DNA from: Paraescarpia echinospica
Lineage: Eukaryota > Annelida > Polychaeta > Sabellida > Siboglinidae
NCBI GenBank assembly: GCA_020002185.1
Contig: CM034534.1
Coordinates: forward strand, 14,019,636-14,083,635
Direction of reading: 5' to 3'
DNA length: 64,000 bases
The notes below the pieces were generated by a model. The model saw only the letters and a list, made by a program, of their open reading frames with translations, was not told the origin of the DNA and did no database searches. Positions 56,489 through 64,000 of the stretch are shown piece by piece (within the stretch, counting starts at the first letter, position 1; every line of letters begins with the position of its first letter). Both the position numbers and the translations under genes were made by a program.

Positions 56489-58019
56489 TCACTGTTTACA
56501 GAAACTAGGCAGGTTTACACGAAAACCTTCAAACCGTTTGGGTACACTCTTAACCCTAGGTGGACGACTGGGTGGAGCATGCACGGAAGGGGAAAGACTC
56601 GTACTAGCCTCAGTTGAGTACGGAGATCCCACTGGATAACTTACTGGGACTATTGGGGGTACTACAGTAGGAGCTGGGTCAGGTTCGACTGGCCTGTATT
56701 GCAACGGCTCAATGTCAGTGCTGACTCTGCGAAAATGACTTGTGTTTCGCGCCTTGACCTCCTGGCCTCTTTGTGCTGTTACCATTGTACCTTTCCTGTC
56801 TATGACCTCGAAAGGCTCATGTTGGAATTTGGGCACTAGTTTCCCTTGTTGTGCCACATTCTTCAACAACGCTATCTCCGATACCAATGTCAGACTTGGT
56901 TATCTTTCGTCGTGCTTCCGCATATTCCTTCATCTTGTTCTTTGCCGCCCAATCCTTTTGACGGAGTGTTTCATCCATTTCTTCAGCATGGACCTGGGGT
57001 AGCTTCATCTTCAACGGTACACCATTCAAAACCGTTGCTGGTGGTAATCCTGTCGAGGTATGCGGGGTTGCCCTGTAGTTTCTAAGAAACCGGTACAACT
57101 CTCGTTTCCAGGGTTTACCTTCTACCTGTGCACATTTGCAGACTTTGCCTATGGTTCTCATGAACCTCTCGGCTACACCATTCGCCTCAGGCCAATATGG
57201 TGTTACTCTTTGGTGGAGAAAACCTAGGTTGACAGCAAACCTCTTAAACTCTTCACTTTGGAATGGAGTTCCATTGTCTGTTTTCAGGTTGTCGGGAGTA
57301 CCTCTTGACGAGAATATCTTCTCGAAGACTGGAATAACTGTCTGAGCCGACAGGGATCTTATCACTTCGACTTCAGGGAATCTGGAGTACTCGTCCATGA
57401 CAACAAGGAGGTAGTCACCTGTAGGTAATGGTCCATAAAAATATGCGGATAGATGAGACCATTTCCTTAACGGAAGATCAGACATGACCAATGGTTCTCT
57501 TGGCTTTGGATCATAAACCGCTTTGCACGCTACACATTCATCAAGTAGCTTAGTTACCATAGCGTCAATTCTGGGAAACCAGACTTTCTCTCTGAGGAGA
57601 GCCTTGGTCTTGTTTATCCCTTGATGCCCTTCGTGGGCCAGATGGATTACCCTGTGCTGTAGACTCGCTGGAACCGCAATACGGGTTCCTCTCAACACTA
57701 ATCCATCTCGTGTTACAGTGAGTTCATTTCCAACTCTGCTGTACGATTGCATCGCTTCAAAGTCCACACCTGGATCTTGTCCATACTTTGTTTCAAGCAT
57801 GTACCATTTTCCAGTTAACAGAAGATCTTTCACAGCACTGAGAGTTGGGTCTGCCAACGTTGCTTCTAAGACTTATGTACTACTCACTGCTTTTGGGATA
57901 CTTTCCTCTGTGACTTCTGCCACAAGTTCTTCTCGAGAACTTCTGTCTGACACTTGCGGATGGCGAGATAAGTAATCCGACGGATTATCTTTACCCTGAC
58001 GGTACTCGATAACTGGCTG
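56489..58019 (-). pseudogene. Gypsy integrase region (catalytic residue changed)
   Basis: From the minus strand: zinc-finger part HEGHQGINKTKALL with CVAC (HHCC), then the catalytic core HLSAYFYGPLP, LLVVMDEYSRFPEVEV, LKTDNGTPFQ and PYWPEANGVAERF. The second Asp and the Glu are present, but the first catalytic Asp (normally in a DF.GPLP motif) is Tyr. A frameshift near 56870 separates the C-terminal part (GKLVPKFQHEPFEVIDRKG, VKARNTSHFRRV), followed by a Pro/Ser-rich tail. Two in-frame stops lie upstream, near 58018 and 57873. Confidence 0.88.
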
Positions 58020-59410
58020 TTATGGCAGTAGCCTCATAGCCCATCTTTCTAGTCTCAGGGGCAGCTTGGCGCCGGGATTTCCATACAACGTTACTAACGG
58101 CTTGTGGTCAGTTACCACTTTCACTGGCGCACCGTAGACATACACATGAAAGTATTCGCAGGCCCAGACAACTGCCAGCGCTTCTCTTTCTAGTTGACTC
58201 TTGTACCGCTGCTCAACTGGTTTTAGGGCTCTGCTCCCGTATGCAACTACTTGGGGCTTCTTGTCTTGGTATTGTACTAGCATCGCACCTAGCCCTACAG
58301 GGGATGCATCTACAATGATTTCTGTCTCCTTCTTCATGTCGAAGTAGGCAACGATTGGATACGTACCAAGGACACCCTTCAGCATCTCAAACGAGGACTG
58401 TTGTTCAAGCTCCCACTTGAACTCTTGCTTCTTGCATGTGAGCTTCCGTAGTGGTGCTGTTACTGTCGAGTAATTGGGAATAAACCTTGCGAGGTAGTTT
58501 GTCATTCCCAACAAACTCTGCACTTCTCCCACATTGACAGGCGGCTCCATTTCTAGGAGTACTTCTACTTTCTTCGGATCTGGTTCGATTCCGTTCTTTG
58601 AGAACATCATACCGTAGAATTCCATCTTTGGCTTTCGAAACGCACACTTGGCAAGATTTGCTGTGAGTCCATTCTCATCGAGCCTCTTCTGCACCTGATC
58701 CAAACTCTTGTCATGTTCGGCATACGCTTCCTCGTCGGTTTTGCCCTTACCGAACACAAATATGTCGTCGGACATATTGAAAGAACCGTCAATTCCTTCA
58801 ATGACATTTTCAACAACATTCTGAAACACTTCGCTCGCACTCGAAATACCAAAATTAAGGCGTTTGTATCGCCACAAACCATATGAGTGGAGAATGTGGT
58901 GATATAGCGAGACTCCTCTGCAAGCATCAACTGATGATAGCCTGATCTTAGATCAATCTTGCTGAACACACGCGCATTGTTCAGTTTTTGAACAATGTCA
59001 TCAACTGTAGGCGACGGGTGTCGCTCTCTCATGATTGCTTTGTTCGCCTGTCGCATATCGACACAGATACGAACCTCACCGGGCCTTTTGGGTTTCGGTA
59101 CCACCACTATTGGGGACACCCATGGAGTTGGACCCTCTACCCTTTCGATCACATCATTCCTTTTCAACTCAAGCAGTTCCTTTGTAACCTTTTGACGTTC
59201 ATGAAAAGGGATTCTTCTGTGGCGCTGAGCAACAGGGGGGATAGCTTCATTGATGTGAAGCTTTACCTCAAAGTTCTTTAACCTACCAATACCCTCAAAT
59301 ACCTTCGGGTATTTCTTCACTTCTGGGCACTCAGTATTTCCGACATTATGCACCACATGATCTGCAACCTGAATGAGTCTGAGTTTTTGACTCACATTTA
59401 CACTGAGCAA
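58020..59410 (-). pseudogene. Gypsy reverse transcriptase and RNase H
   Basis: Frame one (59410-58607): NFEVKLHINEAIPPVAQRHR, GPTPWVSPIVVVPKPKRPGE, VRICVDMRQANKAIMRERHP and FSKIDLRSGYHQL (motif A Asp). Frame two (58877-58020): WRYKRLNFGISSASEVFQNV, SFNMSDDIFVFG (DD of motif C), FYGMMFSKNGIEPDPKKV, then RNase H with IIVDASPVGLGAML, SQLEREALAVVWACEYFHVY and VVTDHKPLV. The two frames meet at a frameshift near 58880, just after the FSTHMV/GLWRY joint. All catalytic motifs are visible. Confidence 0.9.
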
Positions 59411-60650
59411 ACATCCAGTTTCCTTTCACTACATAGAAAACATCACTAGCAGTTTTCTTACCACACACAATAGTACTATGAAACTTTCCAATGGTTACTA
59501 TACGTGTACCACCATATGCATTCTGTTTGTCATGACATGTTTCAAGACGAACACTCTTGAATTTGTTCTGAAACGTACTCTCATCAATTAGACTATACGA
59601 TGCACCACTATCAGCTGTCATCATCACTGAACACTTTTCAAACTCGATTTTGAACTTCGGCGGTTTTGCTACAAAAGTGCTATTGTAAACACCATGTATA
59701 CTACTTTCACAAACATCACCCTCAGTGTTTTCGGAAACATCATTTATACTATTTTCACAACCATCACTCTCCGTGCTTTCATCATTTACAGTCCCTACTG
59801 TAAATACGTAATCCTCAACCTCATCACTAACTTCACGAACTGATTTCTTCACAAACTGTTTGTTTGTGGTACTTTTCTGACCTTTCTTAGGAAAAAAATT
59901 AGCAAAATGGTTTCTTCCATGACACACAAAACACTGTTTACCAAATGCCGGGCAAGTTTCCTTGCCTCCTACTTGCGGAAAACCTTTCCCACAGTATCTA
60001 CATTTTGTTACACCCTGTTGTGGTTTTCTACGTTTCGACTGTCCGAACTTGCGACCGATTGTCTTGGCATCTTGTTGGATGCCTGTCATGTCTTTTTCAA
60101 TGTCCAAACTTTGGGCTTGCGCTAGCTCGTTATTTCGACCCGCTTCGATTATGTCGCCTAGCGTCAACGCATCGTTTGTCAGTCCTTGATTACGCAGTTT
60201 TGAGTCTGTGGTTGTCTGTATCACGTGTGATTTAATTTCACCGTTAATGTCGTTGAACTCGCAACTGGCCGCTGCCTGGCGGAGACGGGTATGGTAAGCA
60301 TCAATTTTTTTGCCACTCTCTTGACGTATGCGTCTAAACACGGCACGTTCATACTCACGATTAACCTTCGGCTTGAAGTATGCTGTTAGCGCTGTTTTGG
60401 CCTGTTCATAAGTTGTCCCTCTGTTCGGCAAGTTGACAAAAATATCGAATATTTTACTGCCAACTGCATGCAACAACAGTGCTCTCTTCTGTCCTTCGTC
60501 AGTTACTGCGATGGCGGACATATAGTTCTCAAATCTGAGTAGCCACTTATCCCATTTGGGACCTAACGAGGCGTCACTATCGGAAAGTTCGCTTTCAAAA
60601 GGCTGTACGCACGGCACATTTAATGACGTTGCCATGACTGCATCCTGCAC
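59346..60650 (-). CDS. Gypsy gag-protease ORF
   Basis: A 434-codon open frame. The gag part: MATSLNVPCVQPFESELSDS, WDKWLLRFENYMSAI, then the typical retrotransposon gag stretch FVNLPNRGTTYEQAKTALTA and FRRIRQESGKKIDAYHTRLR. Two zinc knuckles follow: CRYCGKGFPQ...CPAFGK region and CFVCHGRNHFANF, the latter missing its last Cys. An acidic spacer precedes the protease core VMMTADSGASYSLIDESTF (DSGA active site). The end of the frame runs into a frameshift relative to pol near 59400. Translation of pol is probably by a different frame or by fusion. Confidence 0.88.
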   Translation of the reverse strand: MQDAVMATSLNVPCVQPFESELSDSDASLGPKWDKWLLRFENYMSAIAVTDEGQKRALLLHAVGSKIFDIFVNLPNRGTTYEQAKTALTAYFKPKVNREYERAVFRRIRQESGKKIDAYHTRLRQAAASCEFNDINGEIKSHVIQTTTDSKLRNQGLTNDALTLGDIIEAGRNNELAQAQSLDIEKDMTGIQQDAKTIGRKFGQSKRRKPQQGVTKCRYCGKGFPQVGGKETCPAFGKQCFVCHGRNHFANFFPKKGQKSTTNKQFVKKSVREVSDEVEDYVFTVGTVNDESTESDGCENSINDVSENTEGDVCESSIHGVYNSTFVAKPPKFKIEFEKCSVMMTADSGASYSLIDESTFQNKFKSVRLETCHDKQNAYGGTRIVTIGKFHSTIVCGKKTASDVFYVVKGNWMFAQCKCESKTQTHSGCRSCGA

Positions 60651-60979
60651 AAATCTACTCCATGCAGATACAGTCTACTGAATCACGACTGCTGGCTTGT
60701 TTACTAGTTGTACACAGTAAACAACCGACTGGATACGAATGTCACATGTTCGCAGTATGCGTGGTTCCCGCTCATTTTGCACACGTCACTGTCTGTGGTA
60801 TGGTTCTCGTGGCTGACAATACGGCCAACGGATTAAAGTTGAACAACACGTTCATAACGGACTTAACACTAACCGTTTCTTCATATACGCATTTTACACA
60901 CGTCTCTGTGCTGTGTGGTAGACGACACTACTCACACACTTGTCTTTTGGTTCTGTTTCGCGCATCTCTCGTCGCCAAA

Positions 60980-61122
60980 TATAAAATAGTGACACGTACA
61001 TCGTGGCTTCGGTGACAGAACTAACTTCTTTATTCTCGTAATTACAGGAGAGTTCCAACATGTTTAAATCACTATAAACTATACGACAGGTGGCAGCATC
61101 AGACGGTGTTTTGTTCATTACA
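60980..61122 (-). repeat. Gypsy 5' LTR
   Basis: 143 bp, 141 identical to the 3' LTR. Followed (minus strand) by TTTGGCGACGAGAGATGCGC, a typical start of the primer-binding/leader region in this Gypsy group. Confidence 0.93.
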
Positions 61123-61350
61123 GTGATCATGATGTTTTCCGAAAATTTTTAACATTCCTGTTCATAAATGCATTTTTGTTGCTCAAATCTTGACTTGAAG
61201 TGAGGTAATCCGTTGTCTTGCATATTCACTGGGAAAAAAAGTATTCAGTACTCACAGATGGTCAGGGCTGTAGAACTGAAATGGTTAAACAGATTCTGCA
61301 TGTGCAGCCGTTAGGGCATCTAAGAATCATTTCGCGAATTGCCCTAGTGC

Positions 61351-61395
61351 AGTGTTTCTCAACCGGTGTGCTGTGGCGCACTGGATCTGATTCAT
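61351..61395 (+). mobile_element. hAT-terminus-like relic
   Basis: cagtgtttctcaaccggtgt followed by gctgtggcgcactgg resembles the well-known hAT terminal sequence. No matching second end found, so probably a fragment. Confidence 0.35.
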
Positions 61396-61399
61396 CCCC

Positions 61400-62380
61400 C
61401 GCAAATTTAGTAACTGGTACTGGCAGTGAACATATATGGTAAACACTGAGCTGAAATACTCATTTAGGGTCTCGGCCATATGAAACCCATCAGATAAAAC
61501 GTTTCCTGCACATTTATCAAGTGGTCCAACTTTATCTCGAACTTTCTGTTTACTACTTACATAAGCGTAGCAACTCTTATTTTTTATATAATTCGCCAAT
61601 TTTTGCTGAAAACTTCGTTTGGATTTTCTAATTTCGGTTGTGATTGGGTTAAGGGCCTCTTTGTAGTTATTATAATCTTCCATGTTTGTAGTGTTTCTGT
61701 AAACTCTCCACATAATTTGTTTGTAAGCAATATTTCATATAGCTTCGATCTTTTGATAGGTGTTTCTTCCTAGATCGTTTCCCTTGCTTTTTTAGGGGAA
61801 CAAATCTTTCAATAATGCCTTCAATTTCATATTTCAAATTGGTCCAACATTCTGTTGCTGTCTTGTTCTTCATTAAGGTAGTCCAATCTATGTATGCTAA
61901 ATATTTTCTCGTCTGTTTATATTTGAAGTTTCTCTTCCGTTGCTCTTTACCATTATTCCCTGATTTTATTTTTGTATTAAAATGGATCTAATCATGATCA
62001 CTAGATCCCAGAGGCTCATATACTTTCACATTATCAACTAATTCCTTCTGAGAAGAGAACACTAAATCCAACACATTCCCACCTCTAGTTGGTTCCAAAA
62101 CATGTTGAATAAAAAAACAGTCCTGTGTAACAAGCAAAAACTGTTGGTCATTACCTCTAGCACTCTCTAATGATTTCCACTGAATATGTCGGTAATTAAA
62201 ATCACCCATTATAACACATTCCCCTTTGCTAATCTCCTTTATAGCGTTGTGCAGGTTTACATCATCCTCGTGTCGTATGCCAGGACTACTATAAACTAGT
62301 CCTATTGTTAAAGTTGACTTTCTGGTAACTATGTTGCACCAAATAGCGTTCTCGTAATCTGCTTCACATTTCAGTCATTC
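61400..62380 (-). pseudogene. CR1-like LINE ORF2: endonuclease fragment
   Basis: The minus strand reads CEADYENAIWCNIVTRKSTL, IGLVYSSPGIRHEDDVNLHN, ECVIMGDFNYRHIQWKSLES (GDFN) and YEPLGSSDHD (SDH). In other frames, WTNLKYEIEGIIERFVPLKK and MAETLNEYFSSVFT follow, the linker to the RT. It stops at about 61430 where a hAT-like relic begins; the RT is absent. Stops and frameshifts are present. Orientation and order fit the ORF1 remnant at 63193-63968 as the same element. Confidence 0.8.
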
Positions 62381-62384
62381 TTCA

Positions 62385-63160
62385 TATGTATATATATTCT
62401 TTAATATATAGAACTAGCTGAGGTACACGGCGTTGCCGGGGAAATAGGTAGACACCCCAAACCCATCCCAAATGTTTCCATGGTAACTGGTCACTGGCAT
62501 AGTTGTTAGTACATATTTTTTTTAATTTCAATCTAAATCGCTCACCCGTCTAACTGACGTAACCAGCAACAGCGGATGCTGGGTTGAAATTTCAGCCAGA
62601 TACATGCAAAACTAACGGAGATGTGGGTGCACAGACAAACAGAGAACGAACTGTTTTATAATATAGATATGTCGTATTCCTAGTTATCGAATATAACTTT
62701 TGACACTCACTTTTTATAATACACTAACTTGACTGGCGATAATTTCGACGCTGAATAATAAAATGACACATAGCTCCATCTGTAGGAAATATATGAAATG
62801 CGAAAGAGGGCGCTACTTTTAAGTCCAACGACAGGTAGACCTTGTGCATGTTGAGCGCTGAGGATTTTCAAACGTCAATAACTACATTCAGCGACATATT
62901 TGTAGATGGCATAATTATCTTTACGATGATATAGAAAAATATTAAATTCAGCGGCTGGAACTCCACGTACAGCCTTTTGAAATATTGAGCCCCCCAAATT
63001 ATCCACCCCCCCTGAACGAATTTCGAAAATGTGTAAATCTACGAACCATCTCAATGGGCCTGCTAGATCACATGCAAAATGTCAGCCCGATACATGCAAA
63101 ACTAACGGAGATGTGGGAACACAAACAAACAGAGAACGAACTGTTTTATAATATAGATGA
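62385..63160. mobile_element. Dispersed repeat inserted between LINE ORF1 and ORF2
   Basis: It starts near ctagctgaggtacacggcgt and carries a 76-bp module twice in direct orientation (62593-62668 and 63083-63158), each ending tgttttataatatagat. It separates the truncated ORF1 (from 63193) and endonuclease (to 62380) of one LINE. It is non-coding and its class is not recognised. Confidence 0.5.
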
Positions 63161-63192
63161 CCCCGCCTCCCCTTCTCTCTTGTCTGTCCTTT

Positions 63193-63525
63193 CTAAACAT
63201 GACGTAACCTGTCATATTTATACTCATCCTCCATACACAACTTCTGTAACAGTGTGTTAATGACCATTCTTCTATAATCCTTGTAATACTGTCCCCTGCC
63301 ACCCATTTTCGGCAGTATACCCGATAACACAATGTGTCCAAAGCGTGCCTCTTTCAGTGTGCGGACTACTCTCCTATACTTGCAAAAGATGGCCGTCGTA
63401 CCTTCCTTCTCAGCATTATTGGTGCTCTCGTGCACAAGAATAGATCCGCCGTAGCCGTTACCCATGACCTGATCTACTAGCTCTGTGACAGCCTCTATCT
63501 TCGCTCCTGGTAGATATACTGTCAT
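63193..63525 (-). pseudogene. LINE ORF1 SGNH-hydrolase-like domain, truncated
   Basis: Reads MTVYLPGAKIEAVTELVDQV, GNGYGGSILVHESTNNAEKE, GTTAIFCKYRRVVRTLKEAR, HIVLSGILPKMGG and MVINTLLQKLC. The LPGAKI..V, ILVH.GTNN and LSGILP motifs are those of the SGNH esterase-type ORF1 found in CR1-like LINEs of many animals. The usual VHVGTNN is changed to VHESTNN. The C-terminal DG.HLS block with the catalytic His is missing, cut by the inserted repeat. Confidence 0.8.
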
Positions 63526-63968
63526 CCCTCCCCTTTGTTTATTGTCTTGCCCAACTTCCTGATAATATAATCCCTCATGTGTACTCTCAGTTTCCTCCCT
63601 TTCCCATTAACTACTGCATATGCATAGCTCTTGTCTACCTTCTGTTGTAGTTCGTCAACACCGACCTGTTTACCTTTCTTTTGCTGAACACTCTGTCTTC
63701 TTCCGTCTGCTTTCTTCTCAATATTTTGTTTCACAGTCTTATCAACTTTCTCGGTGGTATCTACCTCTTGGTCACGTATATCGCAGTCGTTTCTCTCCTC
63801 ATTCTCTACAGTCTGACCACATGGTGATATGTCCCCACTGGCCCGTTTATCTTTCCTCTGCCGAACACTTTTCTTCTTCTTCTCTCGTTCCTTCTGTTTT
63901 ACAGTCTCACCAACTATCTCTCTAGCATCTCTCACCACATCACCTGTCCCCTTCATTTCCACTGTCAT
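63522..63968 (-). pseudogene. LINE ORF1 N-terminal charged region
   Basis: A Lys/Glu/Asp-rich open stretch (KQKEREKKKKSVRQRKDKRA, KVDKTVKQNIEKKADGRRQS) ending YIIRKLGKTINKGEG. It overlaps the SGNH frame by a few bases and fits the charged linker upstream of it. Its 5' end continues towards or past the window edge. Confidence 0.6.
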
Positions 63969-64000
63969 GTCACCTGATTTCCCTTCCTCGTTTGTGTTTC

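Larger units (their letters stand above)
56252..61127 (-). mobile_element. Complete Gypsy retrotransposon with target duplication
   Basis: The element spans 56257-61122 on the minus strand, flanked by the 5-bp duplication GTGAT (56252-56256 and 61123-61127). LTRs of 143 bp differ at only two positions. The minus-strand start after the 5' LTR is TTTGGCGACGAGAG (primer-binding-site region). A polypurine tract AGTTTGGGGAGA precedes the 3' LTR. Gag-protease and pol regions are recognisable, but pol has two in-frame stops and frameshifts. The LTR ends are TGTAAT...TTATA rather than TG...CA. Confidence 0.93.

Overview
This is a repeat-rich, AT-leaning nuclear window from a eukaryote, almost certainly a marine invertebrate animal. 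The evidence is GT-AG introns, UNC5-type Death domains, a fibrinogen-related gene, CR1/L2-like and RTE-like LINEs, Gypsy retroelements, hAT- and mariner-like MITEs, a THAP gene and a Mutator-like transposase. Sequence alone does not separate lancelet, hemichordate, mollusc or brachiopod. Two host genes are readable, on opposite strands and pointing towards each other. Almost everything else is mobile elements, nested insertions and tandem arrays.

Host gene 1 (+ strand, 358-12382, 5' end outside the window): eight exons whose splice phases all agree. They encode the second half of a macro domain, a low-complexity linker, two tandem UNC5-like Death domains and a chain of about four RRM-like units of the PARP10/PARP14 kind. 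Its introns hold an 88-bp minisatellite, a 20-bp minisatellite, a foldback element, a tRNA-type SINE whose tail became a 44-bp tandem array, and two inverted mariner-like MITEs flanking one RRM exon.

Host gene 2 (- strand, 48468 to 33924): a complete five-exon, 284-residue secreted fibrinogen-related (FReD) lectin-like protein with a signal peptide and a coiled-coil stem. Its 11-kb second intron contains an RTE LINE tail split by a 10.26-kb insertion (36374-46629). That insertion has palindromic CCATTCAATGG-type arrays at both ends, an internal inverted repeat, repeated GTTATCRTCC motifs, a THAP-domain ORF and a charged/Tudor-like ORF. It is the best candidate here for an undescribed mobile system.

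Repeat landscape. 12.9-13.9 kb is a MITE with a 9-bp target duplication and subterminal GGCCGAAMCATCCG arrays. 14.0-17.1 kb is a decayed CR1/L2-like LINE (-). 18.6-26.2 kb holds two decayed LINEs (+); the second is split by a nested stack of DNA elements (21196-25609, with a hAT MITE at 23703-25004). 26.3-29.9 kb is a truncated Gypsy (-) carrying an inserted LINE tail. 30.3-32.1 kb is a 21-copy 86-bp minisatellite. 49.0-51.9 kb pairs a broken His-Me finger nuclease (+) with a broken Mutator-like transposase (-). 52.5-55.3 kb is an RTE-like LINE (+). 56257-61122 is a complete recent Gypsy insertion (-) with 143-bp LTRs and a 5-bp target duplication. 61.3-64.0 kb is a CR1-like LINE (-) with an SGNH-type ORF1, interrupted by another repeat.

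Both host genes belong to families tied to innate immunity in animals (macroPARP-like proteins, FReD lectins), so the window looks like a fast-evolving accessory region. No mobile-element gene here appears intact.
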